Origin: JADLHS01 sp964561105
GTDB lineage: Bacteria > Verrucomicrobiota > Verrucomicrobiia > Limisphaerales > JADLHS01
Direction: 5' to 3'
NCBI GenBank assembly: GCA_964561105.1
Contig: CAZLOH010000002.1
Coordinates: forward strand, 62,001-126,000
DNA: 64,000 nt
Shown here: positions 51,961 to 61,500 of the stretch, one piece after another
Position numbering within the stretch: the first letter of the stretch is position 1
How the letters are laid out: the number at the start of each line of letters is the position of its first letter
Made by a program: the position numbers and the translations under genes
Notes under the pieces: model-generated
Told to the model about the DNA's origin: nothing
The model's input: only the letters and a program-made list of their open reading frames with translations
Databases searched by the model: none

Positions 51961-53106
51961 CTACAGTCCTTTTTTCTTGAGCGACGACAGGTATTCGACC
52001 AGGTCCACCAACTCCTGCCGGGTCATGGCTTGTTGCAAGCCCGAGGGCATGATGGACAGCTTCTGTCGGGTGCGGCTGGCAATGCTGGCTTTCGGGTAGC
52101 GCGTGACCACGCCGCCGACCGCTTTGACGGCGAGTTCATCCGCCGTCTCGCCGACAATCAGCCCGTAGGCTTCGTCGCCGTCCTTGAGATTGATCTGCCA
52201 GGCCTCGAAGCCGAAGGAAATGCCCGCGCTCGGATCGAGAATGGATTCGTACAGCGCGTCCTTACCCAGCTTCGTTCCGATCTCGGACAGGTTCGGGCCA
52301 AAGTCCACGCCGACGCCGTTGACTTGATGGCACTTGTTGCAACCGACCGCTTCGCTGGAAAAAACCGCCGCGCCCCTTTGCGGATCTCCCTTCAATTTCA
52401 CCAGCTCGGAAATCGGCGGCAATGGTTTCGCCTCGCGGCCCTGCGGCAACGGCAAAAGTTGCGCGGCCTGGGCTTTAAGATTCTCCCAGCGCACCTGGTT
52501 CAACGCGGAGCTGGCCGCCAGCTTGAGGTCGGCCGGCAGTTTTTTTTCCCGGGCCAGTTGGAGCAGATCCGCCGCGCCGGTCTGCACCTGGGCCAGCGCG
52601 CGGACGGCTTGTTTGCGCGTCGCCACGTCGCGCGCCGGATCGGTCACGAGTGGCAGGAGCAGCGGAACAATCCCATTCTCGCCCGTGTTTCCCAAAGCCT
52701 CGATGATGGCGGGCACATTCGTGCCGGCGAGGGAGGTCGGCAACAAACCGGAGTTCGGACCATTCAGAACAAGTCGCATCGCCTCCGTGCCCGCTGAACT
52801 GTCCGGGTGCTGCGCGGCGTATTCGAGTAGCGCGGCCTCCTGATCCGGCAGTTTGAAATCGCGCACCAGCTCGACGAATTGCGGGGTGCCGCGCGTTTGT
52901 TCCAGCACTTTGAGCACCGCTTGCCTGACGGCGGGATTGGCTGCGAGATCCATCCCTTTCAACCGGCTCAACGCCTCGACGGCAATCGCGGTGCGGTTGG
53001 AATCCGGCGCGGAGTCGGCCGCGCGGGCGACCGCGATCGTCCGGCCCGCGAGCAGGCAGCCGCCGATGAATAACAGAGCCGAGGCCAGCCGCGAGGGGAA
53101 CTTCAT
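51961..53106 (-). CDS. HEAT-repeat cytochrome c protein (PVC type)
   Basis: A 381-residue exported protein (signal ends near VARAA, residue 30). Residues 35-210 form HEAT-like helices. The heme motif is CNKCH (C256, C259, H260), followed by FGPNLSEIGTKLGKDAL and the PVC-specific C-terminal region with KASIASRTRQKLSIMPSGL. It begins 13 bp after the dehydrogenase-domain gene on the same strand, so the two together correspond to what is fused in the protein at 40758. It likely receives electrons from that partner. Confidence 0.85.
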   Translation of the reverse strand: MKFPSRLASALLFIGGCLLAGRTIAVARAADSAPDSNRTAIAVEALSRLKGMDLAANPAVRQAVLKVLEQTRGTPQFVELVRDFKLPDQEAALLEYAAQHPDSSAGTEAMRLVLNGPNSGLLPTSLAGTNVPAIIEALGNTGENGIVPLLLPLVTDPARDVATRKQAVRALAQVQTGAADLLQLAREKKLPADLKLAASSALNQVRWENLKAQAAQLLPLPQGREAKPLPPISELVKLKGDPQRGAAVFSSEAVGCNKCHQVNGVGVDFGPNLSEIGTKLGKDALYESILDPSAGISFGFEAWQINLKDGDEAYGLIVGETADELAVKAVGGVVTRYPKASIASRTRQKLSIMPSGLQQAMTRQELVDLVEYLSSLKKKGL

Positions 53107-53119
53107 GGCTGCGAACGAA

Positions 53120-55162
53120 TCACTTGACGGTCAGCAACTCGAGCAGCGCGGCGTCCTTCTCCGGCCCGGTGAGAAAGTCCAGCGAGCGAAAGAAATGGTC
53201 GCGCTGCTCCGCGCTCAAGCCGGGGGTCTGGATGATTTTGACCAGCAACGCGGGGGTCTTCGAGCTGCGCGAACGCCAGACAATCTCGCGGCCCGCTGGG
53301 GTATTCCATTTGTCGCCCACCTGCGCGAGCCAGTCGCCAAAGTATTTGTCCCATTGCTTGTCCGCGCCGATGCCGAGCGCTTCAAGATACCAGCGGTCCT
53401 TGCCATCGTACTGGGTCGCCAGTTCGGCCCACAGGTCCGGGGCTTCCGCCGACGCATCGTGTCGCAGCGCGATGGCGCACTCGCGGCGAACCTGCGCATT
53501 GGGATCATGCACCAGGCGCTTGACGTACGACGTCACCGGTAGTTTCAACTCGCGCGCGATCCGCAGCCCGGCGATGCGGAGGTTGTGGTCTTTGTCCTTC
53601 AATGCGAGTTGAACATAGTGCGCGCCCTGACCCTGGATCCGGGCGAGCAGTTGCAAGGCGCGCGCGCGCATCCGGGGGTCGCGGCTTTTCCAGAGTTTGA
53701 ACAATTCCTTTTCCGCCTTGCTCTGGAGGGAATTCAATTTGGTCCACGCCAGATAGCGAACGGATTGGTTTGGCGATTGCAAAGCCTGCACGCAATCCGC
53801 CGCCGTGGTCAGTTCGAGTTTCGACGCAACCGGCTGGCTGCCCGGCGGGGCCACGCGATAGACGCGCCCGGTCATGGTCGCCAGTTTCTGGTCGGCCATG
53901 TAGTGCCCGCCCACGCCGGCATCGTTCCAATCCGCGACGTAGAGCGAGCCATCCCGCGCGATGCAAACATCGGACGGACGGAACCACGCCTCCGTGCTGG
54001 TGAGAATGTTGGTCTCGGTGGCGGTGTAACCCGCGCCATCGTCGCGCACCGGATAAGCGCGCACCACGCGCGGGCCGGCATCGCAATGGACGAGCTGGTT
54101 GCGGAACACTTCGGGCAACAGTCTGCCTTCATAGACCGCCAGCCCCGTGGGTGAACCGCCGCCGGTGTTCAACAAGTTGGGCACCACGCCGGGATCGTAT
54201 TGATGCCATTCGTAGAAAACTTTCGACTCCTCGGGCGCGCCTTTCGCCTGGGCTTTCTTCCACGCGGTCGGCCAGCCGTCGCCGGTCATTTCGTCGGCGT
54301 AACCGAAGTTGCCGTATTCCATCACGTAATTGATGCACACGCCCTTGTTGCCGTCATCGTCGTTGTCCGATTGCCAGAGCGTGCCGAAGGAATCCACGGC
54401 GACTTCGTAGTTGTTCCGAAAATTCCAGGCGAGCGTTTCGACGTCGCTGCCATCGAGGTTGCAGCGAAAGACCATGCCCATGCGGTACGGTTGGCCGTGG
54501 TTGTTGACCTCGTTGCCCGCCAGGTCAATCACCGGCTGCGACGGCACGTCGTGGAGGACGCCGTGCAACGGCACGGACTTGTTCAACGGCCGGGCCAGTT
54601 GTTTGCCTTCGTTGCCCATGTTGAAATAAAGCTTTCCGTCCGGGCCGAACACAAACGCGTGGACGCCGTGATCGTGATCCACGCCGCTGATGCCGGTGAA
54701 CAGCAACTCGCGCCGGTCCGCCTGGCCGTCGCCATCGGTGTCCGTCAGCACGAACACGTTCGGCGAATCGGAAACGATCACCTTATTGCCCAGCACGCAG
54801 ATGCCCAACGCGGCGTTGATGCTCGGGTCCTGGTAGAAGACAGTTTCCTTGTCGGCCTGACCATCGGCATTGGTGTCTTCCAGGATGACAATGCGGTCGC
54901 CGGCGGGTTGGAGGATGCCCCATTTCTGAAAGCTCGAGCGATAATTGACGCCTTCGGTGATCCAGACGCGCCCGCGTTCGTCAATGTCCATGTCCGTTGG
55001 ATTGCGCACGAGCGGTTCGGCCGCGAAAAGCGAGACCCGGAGGCCGTCTGCCACGGAAAAATCCTTGACCGCCTCGGCCGGCGTGACGGGGTTTGCGGCG
55101 CGGGCCGGGAGTGAGCCGGTGGCCAGCACGGCCAGGAGCAACAGGCAGGTGGGTTTGATCAT
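53120..55162 (-). CDS. PVC-type membrane-bound dehydrogenase domain protein with HEAT repeats
   Basis: About 680 residues from ATG 55162 (signal MIKPTCLLLLAVLATGSLPA); the longer frame upstream has no signal. The propeller domain includes TDMDIDERGRVWITEGVNY, ILEDTNADGQADKETVFYQD and HDHGVHAFVFGPDGKLYFNM. HEAT-like helices follow from about 480. There is no heme motif; the cytochrome is supplied by the next gene. These proteins are predicted sugar or alcohol dehydrogenases of planctomycetes and verrucomicrobia, with unknown substrate. Confidence 0.85.
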   Translation of the reverse strand: MIKPTCLLLLAVLATGSLPARAANPVTPAEAVKDFSVADGLRVSLFAAEPLVRNPTDMDIDERGRVWITEGVNYRSSFQKWGILQPAGDRIVILEDTNADGQADKETVFYQDPSINAALGICVLGNKVIVSDSPNVFVLTDTDGDGQADRRELLFTGISGVDHDHGVHAFVFGPDGKLYFNMGNEGKQLARPLNKSVPLHGVLHDVPSQPVIDLAGNEVNNHGQPYRMGMVFRCNLDGSDVETLAWNFRNNYEVAVDSFGTLWQSDNDDDGNKGVCINYVMEYGNFGYADEMTGDGWPTAWKKAQAKGAPEESKVFYEWHQYDPGVVPNLLNTGGGSPTGLAVYEGRLLPEVFRNQLVHCDAGPRVVRAYPVRDDGAGYTATETNILTSTEAWFRPSDVCIARDGSLYVADWNDAGVGGHYMADQKLATMTGRVYRVAPPGSQPVASKLELTTAADCVQALQSPNQSVRYLAWTKLNSLQSKAEKELFKLWKSRDPRMRARALQLLARIQGQGAHYVQLALKDKDHNLRIAGLRIARELKLPVTSYVKRLVHDPNAQVRRECAIALRHDASAEAPDLWAELATQYDGKDRWYLEALGIGADKQWDKYFGDWLAQVGDKWNTPAGREIVWRSRSSKTPALLVKIIQTPGLSAEQRDHFFRSLDFLTGPEKDAALLELLTVK

Positions 55163-55337
55163 AAATCTTTTGATGTCAGACGTGATGGAGCGGAGCTTAT
55201 TCGGTGGGAAGCCGGCTGCGGGAAAATTGTCCGGCGCAAATCTTCCACACGGTCCGGGGACGCCAACTCGGGCCGGAACGAAGCCGGACAACCAGCTATC
55301 CAGAGTGTTCGCCATCGGCTTCGGGTTCGGGCTGGAC

Positions 55338-56537
55338 TCAAATGCGGAGGAAAAGTTTCCGGCGATACATCCACCACAGGAGCAGCCATTCCATCAACAG
55401 CGTGGCCGCGCCCAACAACAAGGGCCGGAGCGCCGTGCCCGCGATTCCAAAAAATTTCGCCCCCAGATGGCACTGGAGCGCCGACTCGATAAAGCCCACA
55501 AACAAGTGGGCGATGAGATACGCGGCGATCGAGTTCATGCCCACGACGACGAGCGGAAACGCCCAACGTCGCCGTTGCCAGACGTCCATCAACCAGTAGG
55601 CACCACCCAGCAACAGGAAGCACCAACCGCCGCTGAAGAGCACCCAGCTCGGCGTCCAGATTCTTTTGACCACCGGACAAAGCCCGATCGCTCCACACCC
55701 CCAGCCTGCCCCGAGGCCGATGATCCCGGCCACGGCAAACCAGCGCACCTTGCCCAGCGGCGGACGCGACCCGGTCAGCACACCGCCCGCGATCAACCCG
55801 AGAATCATCGTCCCCAACGTGGGAATGAAACTCAGCGTGGCATACCCGCCGCCGTTGTGGGTGAACGGGTTTTCGCGCGGAAACAAATTCAGAAACCAGG
55901 TGTCAAACGCCCAGGCGGCGTTGGTGTTCTTGTTCCAGTGCGCGGCCAGGCCGGTGAGGTTGTGCGACCAGTCAGCCGTCACGCCCGCCGCGCCCCAATC
56001 AAAGTTCGCCCCCGGCAGCGGATACAACGCAAACAACAACCAGTAGCCCACCAGGATGACCGCCAGCGACACCCATTGAATCCGCGCCGGCCGTTGCGCA
56101 ATCAAATACAAAAAACCATAGCCCAGGCCGATCTGCGTGAGCGTGTCCTCGAACGTCCAGTAGGTTTGCGGCGCGCCGATGGACCGCAGGAACACGCCGA
56201 GCAGCACGAGCACGAACGCCCGCCAGAACGCATGCACCGTGCGCCGGGTCGTGGATTGGCCATCCGCCTTGCGCCGCGACAGCGACAGCGGCAAGGCCAC
56301 GCCGACGAGAAAGGAAAACGACGGTTGGATCAGGTCATGCAGCGAGCAGCCGACCCATTCGACGTGCGATTGATGGTGACTGAGGAATTTCCAGAACCCG
56401 CTTCCGGGCAGCGCGCGGGAGACGTGACTGAATTCAAGCACCTCGCCCATCATCAGCAACATCACCAGGCCGCGATAGGCGTCCACGGAAGCCAGGCGAC
56501 CCGGCAGCACCGGGGCGGGAACAGATTGGGATGCCAT
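55338..56537 (-). CDS. DUF5009/heparan N-acetyltransferase-like membrane protein
   Basis: A 399-residue integral membrane protein with about ten helices. The N-terminus ASVDAYRGLVMLLMM matches the conserved RxxSxDxxRG start of the DUF1624/DUF5009 acyltransferase group. A conserved-looking WVGCSLHDLIQPSFSFLVG follows, placing a histidine where the HGSNAT catalytic histidine is expected. Such proteins transfer acetyl groups to sugars across the membrane; the acceptor is unknown. It lies 175 bp upstream of the PVC dehydrogenase gene on the same strand. Confidence 0.8.
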   Translation of the reverse strand: MASQSVPAPVLPGRLASVDAYRGLVMLLMMGEVLEFSHVSRALPGSGFWKFLSHHQSHVEWVGCSLHDLIQPSFSFLVGVALPLSLSRRKADGQSTTRRTVHAFWRAFVLVLLGVFLRSIGAPQTYWTFEDTLTQIGLGYGFLYLIAQRPARIQWVSLAVILVGYWLLFALYPLPGANFDWGAAGVTADWSHNLTGLAAHWNKNTNAAWAFDTWFLNLFPRENPFTHNGGGYATLSFIPTLGTMILGLIAGGVLTGSRPPLGKVRWFAVAGIIGLGAGWGCGAIGLCPVVKRIWTPSWVLFSGGWCFLLLGGAYWLMDVWQRRRWAFPLVVVGMNSIAAYLIAHLFVGFIESALQCHLGAKFFGIAGTALRPLLLGAATLLMEWLLLWWMYRRKLFLRI

Positions 56538-56547
56538 GCGCCGTATG

Positions 56548-57108
56548 CTAAGGAGTCCCGGTGGACTTAGTCACGCGCGATTTTTCGCGGGCGAACTCCG
56601 CCGCCGATCCATTCGCCACCCGGCTATCTTCCAGCGTCCACTCGTTCCGTCCGTCCGGATGGCAATGACAATGCGCGGCGAAGAAGCCGCCGCGATGTTG
56701 CCAGAACCACGGCCAGATGCTTTCCCGATCCGTCTGCGGTAGTTTCAACCCGGGCAACGCTTCCCGCGGGAAAAACTGAAACCGGCCTTCCGCATGAACC
56801 GGTGGCAAAGTCTTGAGCCGTGGCTTCACCTCGAACAGAAACATCAGCCAGTGCGTTTGTCCCTGGTAGCCGTGTTCGCTGATGAGGCCGGTCAGGTGCA
56901 AGTCGCGCGGTTCGAGTTGTTGGCCGGTTTCCTCGCGCGCCTCGCGACACGCGCAGGCGTAGGGCGATTCGCCGTCGTCCGTGTGCAGTTTGCCCCCGCA
57001 CGGACTCCAGCAACCGCGATTCGGCTCCTGTGCGCGTTCGAGCAGGAGGATTTCGTCCCGTTCATTAAAACAGTAGAGCAGAGTGGCAACTTTGTACGGC
57101 AACTTCAC
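56548..57108 (-). CDS. NUDIX hydrolase (8-oxo-dGTP diphosphatase-like)
   Basis: A 186-residue protein from GTG 57108. The NUDIX box is intact: GGKLHTDDGESPYACACREA then REETGQ, giving GX5EX7REUXEEXGU. The preceding LLYCFNERDEILLLERA and RGCWSPCGGK are typical of MutT-like members. The C-terminal 50 residues are rich in His, Trp and charged residues (FWQHRGGFFAAHCHCHPDG), beyond the normal domain. It hydrolyses a nucleoside diphosphate linked to another moiety; the specific substrate is open. It ends 10 bp before the acyltransferase gene start and may be co-transcribed with it. Confidence 0.85.
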   Translation of the reverse strand: MKLPYKVATLLYCFNERDEILLLERAQEPNRGCWSPCGGKLHTDDGESPYACACREAREETGQQLEPRDLHLTGLISEHGYQGQTHWLMFLFEVKPRLKTLPPVHAEGRFQFFPREALPGLKLPQTDRESIWPWFWQHRGGFFAAHCHCHPDGRNEWTLEDSRVANGSAAEFAREKSRVTKSTGTP

Positions 57109-57272
57109 GCGCGCAGTGAAACAGGCGCAGCCGGGCCGGGCAAGCCGCCAGGCAATCCAGGGCTCCGAGCGGGTTGACTCACATTAAATGTTACCGGCCA
57201 CGCGTGAGTGGCCGCCAATTCCGTGCTTTCCTTGGGGAACGGATTCTTGCTACCCATCTCCCGCCATCAACC

Positions 57273-58190
57273 ATGAAAACTTTGCTACCTCTCCTGACCC
57301 TGACCTTGACCGGCAGCCTCGCCGCCACGTCTTGGTCGCAAGACGCCAACGCCCCGTCCCCGGTCATCGCGCCGGGCGCGAAAGTGGAAAAACTCGCGGG
57401 CAACTTCATCTTCACCGAAGGCCCAACGGCCGACCCGGCCGGCAATGTCTTCTTCACCGATCAGCCGAACAATCGCATCCTCAAATGGAGCGTGGACGGC
57501 CGGCTCTCCACCTTCATGCAGCCGGCCGGCCGCGCCAACGGCATGTTTTTTGACGCGCACGGAAATTTGATCGCCTGCGCCGACGAGAAGACCGAGCTGT
57601 GGTCCATCACCCCGGACGGCAAACACACCGTTCTGGTCAGCGCCTACCACGGCAAATCCCTCAACGGACCGAATGATGTCTGGGTGCGCGCGGACGGCTC
57701 GTTATTCCTCACCGACCCGTTCTACAAACGGGATTGGTGGACTTACGACCAGCCACCGCAAGGGACGGAGCAGGTTTATTTTCTCAGCGCCGACCATCAG
57801 GCGCTCAAGCGCGTGACCACCGATCTGGTTCAACCCAACGGCATCATCGGCACGCCGGATGGGAAACGGTTGTTCGTCTCCGACATTGCCGCCCGCAAAA
57901 CCTACGCCTACGACATCCAGCCCGACGGCTCGCTGACGAACAAACAACTGCATTGCGAACTCGGCTCGGACGGCATGACGCTGGACGTCGAAGGCAATCT
58001 TTACCTCACGGGGAAAGGCGTGATCGTGTTCGACAAGCTGGGAAAAAAGATCGAACAGATTCCCGTGCCGGAAAGCTGGACCGGCAACGTCTGCTTTGGC
58101 GGCAAAGAACATCGGACGTTGTTCATCACCGCCAGCAAAGGTTTTTATTCCCTGCAGATGCGCGTCAAAGGTGCGAACGCGGCGAAATGA
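57273..58190 (+). CDS. secreted SMP-30/gluconolactonase-like protein
   Basis: A 305-residue protein from ATG 57273, immediately before a signal peptide (LLPLLTLTLTGSLAATSWSQ). It forms a six-bladed propeller: FTEGPTADPAGNVFFTDQPN supplies the first metal-binding Glu, NGPNDVWVRADGSLFLTDPF the metal-binding Asn pair, and GSDGMTLDVEGNLYLTGKG the catalytic Asp. Family members hydrolyse sugar lactones. Export suggests it acts on lactones made by the periplasmic dehydrogenases encoded nearby; that link is inference. Confidence 0.88.
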   Translation: MKTLLPLLTLTLTGSLAATSWSQDANAPSPVIAPGAKVEKLAGNFIFTEGPTADPAGNVFFTDQPNNRILKWSVDGRLSTFMQPAGRANGMFFDAHGNLIACADEKTELWSITPDGKHTVLVSAYHGKSLNGPNDVWVRADGSLFLTDPFYKRDWWTYDQPPQGTEQVYFLSADHQALKRVTTDLVQPNGIIGTPDGKRLFVSDIAARKTYAYDIQPDGSLTNKQLHCELGSDGMTLDVEGNLYLTGKGVIVFDKLGKKIEQIPVPESWTGNVCFGGKEHRTLFITASKGFYSLQMRVKGANAAK

Positions 58191-58363
58191 AGCGGTCTGA
58201 ATTCACCCGCCGCGCAGCTCGGCCGGTGCGCTCGCGCCGGCAGGTTGGCCACCTCGCCCTCCCGCGCTGCCGACCGCGTCCAGCCTCGCCGCCAGCCCGC
58301 AAGTCTGGCCAGTCGCGCAAACAAGGATTGCAAGCGCCGGCCCGCCGGTTATTCATCTGGGCG

Positions 58364-59245
58364 ATGCAAGACTTGATTGCCAAAGCCACGACCCTGCTGG
58401 AAGCGCTCCCGTATATTCAACGTTTCCGAAGCGACACGTTTGTGGTGAAATATGGCGGGAGTTTCATGGACTCGCCCGATCCGGCGGTGCGGAATGGCGT
58501 GGCGCGCGATGTCGTGTTCCTCGAAGCCGTGGGCATCAATCCCGTGGTCGTTCACGGCGGCGGCAAAGCCATCACGCGGGCGATGGCCGCGGCGGGATTG
58601 GAGGCGAACTTCATCCAGGGCCAGCGCGTCACGGATGCCGCCACGGTGGACGTGGTGGACCGCGTGCTGTCCCGCGAGGTCAATCCCGAAATCGTGGCCG
58701 CCCTCGGCGAGCTGGGCGGCAAGGCGCGGGGATTTTGCGGTGCGGAGATTTTCAAGTGCCGCAAGCTCTGGCTCGACGACCGGGAAAAGCCCGGCGCGAA
58801 AATTGACCTCGGCTTCGTGGGCGAGGTGACGGCGGTCAACGTCGAGCCGCTGCGCGAGTGTATTCGCCGGAGCATCACCCCGGTGATCAGTCCCGTCGCG
58901 CTCGGCGAGGACGGGAAGATTTACAATTGCAACGCGGATGTGGCCGCCGCCCAGGCCGCCATCGCGCTCAAGGCGAAACGGCTCGTCTTCATGAGCGATG
59001 TGCCGGGACTGATGCGCGATCCGAAGGACCCCACCACGCTGATCGCCCATTTGCAGACCGGCGACGTGCCGGGGTTGAAGCAAGCGGGCATCGTGGACAA
59101 AGGCATGATTCCCAAAGTGGACAGCGCCGTCGCCGCGATCCGGGCGGGCGTGGACAAGGTTTCGTTCGTGGACGGACGGGTGCCACACTCGGTGTTGCTC
59201 GAGATCTTCACCGACGCGGGTGTGGGAACGGAGGTGGTCTTGTGA
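58364..59245 (+). CDS. argB: acetylglutamate kinase
   Basis: A 293-residue arginine-biosynthesis enzyme phosphorylating N-acetylglutamate. ATG 58364 is chosen because MQDLIAKATTLLEALPYI is the family N-terminus; upstream sequence is repeat-like. Motifs: VVKYGGSFMD (catalytic Lys), VVVHGGGKAI (glycine loop), YNCNADVAAAQAA and VSFVDGRVPHSVLLEIFTD at the end. The N-terminal helix suggests the arginine-sensitive hexameric type. No other arg gene is nearby. Its TGA overlaps the GTG start of the next gene. Confidence 0.95.
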   Translation: MQDLIAKATTLLEALPYIQRFRSDTFVVKYGGSFMDSPDPAVRNGVARDVVFLEAVGINPVVVHGGGKAITRAMAAAGLEANFIQGQRVTDAATVDVVDRVLSREVNPEIVAALGELGGKARGFCGAEIFKCRKLWLDDREKPGAKIDLGFVGEVTAVNVEPLRECIRRSITPVISPVALGEDGKIYNCNADVAAAQAAIALKAKRLVFMSDVPGLMRDPKDPTTLIAHLQTGDVPGLKQAGIVDKGMIPKVDSAVAAIRAGVDKVSFVDGRVPHSVLLEIFTDAGVGTEVVL

Positions 59246-60327
59246 ACCGGAATGGAGAAATAATATCGCGACGCGGGGCCGGCGTTTCATCCCGTTGGCT
59301 AACTGGATTTGTCCTGACCTTGTTCCTGCTGATCTCAGTTCAGTGCTCGCGCGCCGACGAATGGCTGGACACCTGGCGGGCCACCAATTCCACCTGGCGC
59401 GGCGTGCATTTGATGGTGGGCAGCGAGGCGCAAGCCGTCGAGCTCCGTGAACAATTGCCGCGGTTGGCGGCCGTGGGCGTGAACGCGATCATCGTCGAGA
59501 CCGACTACAACTTCGAGTTCAAGTCGCATCCGGAACTGAGTTCACGCGATTGTGTCACGCGGGCCACCGCGCACGCCCTCGCCCAGGCCGCCCGGGTCTC
59601 GGGCATTCGCCTCATTCTCCAGATTAACTGTCTCGGCCACCAATCGTGGAGCAAGCATACGCTGGCGCTGCTGACCAAGTATCCCGAGTTTGACGAGACG
59701 CCGGGACAATATCCGAACAACACCAACATCTATTGCCGGAGCTGGTGCCCGCAAAATCCGGCGGTCAACCGGGTGGTCTTCGCGCTGGTGGATGAACTGA
59801 TGGACGCATTTGAAACGGACGCGTTTCACGCCGGCATGGATGAAGTGTTCCTCATTGCCTCGGAGCATTGTCCGCGTTGCCAGGATGGCGACCCCGCCAG
59901 ATTATTCGCCAAGGCCGTCAACGATCTGCACGAGCACGTGGTCAAAAAACGAAAGGGGGAATTGTTCATCTGGGCGGATCGTTTGCTCGATGCCCGGACG
60001 ATGGGCTACGGCGAATGGGAGTCGGCGAAGAACGGCACGGCGGGCGCGGTGGATTTGATACCCAAAGACATCGTGTTGTGCGACTGGCATTACGGGAAGC
60101 GCGCGAGCTACCCCTCCGTGCCCTATCTCACGGGCAAGGGTTTTCGCGTGTGGCCGTCCAGTTGGCAACCCCTGGATGCGGCCAAGGCGTTCAGCGGCTT
60201 CGCCCGCGCGCAGAAGAACAGCCGGGTGGTGGGATTCCTCTGCACCACCTGGGGCAAGGTGCAAATTGCCGATGCTGCGAACTGGCCGCCGATCAAGGAT
60301 GTGCTCGCCGGCTGGAAAGCCCGCTGA
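59242..60327 (+). CDS. secreted GH20-like (beta-N-acetylhexosaminidase-type) TIM-barrel protein
   Basis: 361 residues from GTG 59242, with GGAGGT 5 bases upstream and overlap with the argB stop. A signal segment (LTGFVLTLFLLISVQCSRA) precedes the barrel. IILQINCLGHQSWSK matches the GH20 strand carrying the conserved His, and FHAGMDEVFLI holds the Asp-Glu catalytic pair (D200, E201). The product lacks the usual N-terminal GH20b domain. It likely acts on N-acetylhexosamine-containing glycans outside the cytoplasm. The coupling to argB is odd. Confidence 0.75.
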   Translation: MNRNGEIISRRGAGVSSRWLTGFVLTLFLLISVQCSRADEWLDTWRATNSTWRGVHLMVGSEAQAVELREQLPRLAAVGVNAIIVETDYNFEFKSHPELSSRDCVTRATAHALAQAARVSGIRLILQINCLGHQSWSKHTLALLTKYPEFDETPGQYPNNTNIYCRSWCPQNPAVNRVVFALVDELMDAFETDAFHAGMDEVFLIASEHCPRCQDGDPARLFAKAVNDLHEHVVKKRKGELFIWADRLLDARTMGYGEWESAKNGTAGAVDLIPKDIVLCDWHYGKRASYPSVPYLTGKGFRVWPSSWQPLDAAKAFSGFARAQKNSRVVGFLCTTWGKVQIADAANWPPIKDVLAGWKAR

Positions 60328-60398
60328 GGTTTCCCCCAAATCGTCGCGGTGAGCTTGCGTTGGCTGTAACCGATGTGCCGGCATCGGCACCGACCGAC

Positions 60399-60591
60399 GT
60401 GATAGGAGGTCGGCCATCCGCCACGCTGCGCATGAGGGCGGATGCAAAATTGCAGATCGCAGATTCGGCGAGGACTGGCCGCATCGCCAGGGACGCAGGG
60501 ACTTCTGCAGATCATGCGGGAACTGGCTTCAGAAGGTGGGGCGAGGCTACTGACGAGCCGCCGAGGGTTGAAATCGCGGCCGAATTCAGCT
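60399..60591 (+). repeat. cassette repeat unit C, truncated
   Basis: Plus-strand copy of the array unit (CCACGCTGCGCATGAGGGCG, CTTCTGCAGATCATGCGGGA, GGTGGGGCGAGGCTACTGAC). It breaks off right after GGCCGAATTCAGC, inside the nested inverted repeat, so it lacks the second arm, the start codon region and the RHS tail. The 60328-60643 gap contains nothing else recognised. Confidence 0.75.
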
Positions 60592-60643
60592 TGTGTTAAG
60601 TCTTCGACCAAAAAGTGACGGCATGCAGCGTCAAGAGATTACG

Positions 60644-60979
60644 ATGCCGAACGTCAATTCCAAACTTTGCGCCGTTGTTGGAGCATTTGTGGCCATGCTG
60701 CTTGGTGTGGTGGTGGTATTCGGCCCAGGCAAGAAGCAGGCACAGAGTTGGTTTCTTTCGGGTGCGCGTGTGGGGAATACAGTGACTTGGGGAGATGTAA
60801 TGCGAGCCCGAAAGGTGATTGCAGAGAACGAACCTAAGAGCAAGTGCATCAGAGTTGGGCGGGAGCAAGTGAGCGGCCGGAATGTGCTTTACGTTTTTAC
60901 ACTTCTCGAACTCTACGAGTTGGAACAGGATGCATCAGGAACATGGAAGTTGAAGCACAAAGGCCCTTACAACCCTTGA
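60644..60979 (+). CDS. small membrane-anchored protein, candidate orphan immunity protein
   Basis: A 111-residue protein from ATG 60644, chosen because AAGAGAT precedes it and its N-terminus then lines up with the homologue at 29000-29329. It has one N-terminal helix (LCAVVGAFVAMLLGVVVVF) and then a domain with VTWGDVMRARK, KCIRVGREQ, LYVFTLLELYELE and GTWKLK. The sharing of this family between the two arrays is notable. No toxin-like ORF precedes it: the repeat unit before it is truncated. Immunity role is inferred. Confidence 0.55.
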   Translation: MPNVNSKLCAVVGAFVAMLLGVVVVFGPGKKQAQSWFLSGARVGNTVTWGDVMRARKVIAENEPKSKCIRVGREQVSGRNVLYVFTLLELYELEQDASGTWKLKHKGPYNP

Positions 60980-61011
60980 TGCTGGGTTTGAAAGTCCCAA
61001 CACCCCCGGCT

Positions 61012-61500
61012 ATCCCGCACAAACGGTGAGAAGAATCTAGCTCAGGCCGGCTCGATAGCAGGTCGAGCCACCCACCACGCTGCGCATGACGCGGATACAA
61101 AATCTCAGATCGCAGATACGACGAGGGTTGGCCGCCGGGGGACGCAGGGTCTTCTGCAGATCATGCGGGAATTGGCTTCAGAAGGTGGGGCGAAGCTACT
61201 GACGAGCCGCCGAGGGTTGAAATCGCGGCCGAATTCAGCTCGCGAGTACGCTCGCCCCACCCACCGGCGGCTTCTGAAATTCATGTTCGTTTGAGGTTGC
61301 CGGGAAGTTTGGAGCGTGATTAAGTCCCAGCGTTCACTGGGTGGAAGGAAGGCGTGAGGGCGATGCGAATACAACTACAACGACGCGATGAAATCAACCC
61401 CGGCTGCGGAAACGCCCATCGGGCCGGGCGTATTACAGTTACACCGCCCCGCCATCACCCCTCCTGCCGAAGGCATGACCAAGTCCGTGTCAGAGATTGG
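61012..61500 (+). repeat. cassette repeat unit B
   Basis: Complete plus-strand copy: starts ATCCCGCACAAACGGTGAGA, nested inverted repeat 61184-61261, then TGGAAGGAAGGCGTG supplying a ribosome-binding-like sequence and a GTG start, then the shared 5' coding stretch. It fills the gap 60980-61353. Confidence 0.8.

Noticed and set aside
54945..56570. 541-codon open frame on the plus strand
   Set aside because: Antisense to the DUF5009 and PVC dehydrogenase genes; basic, low-complexity translation.
57734..58363. 210-residue N-terminal extension of argB
   Set aside because: Overlaps the SMP-30 gene in another frame; the family N-terminus begins at 58364.
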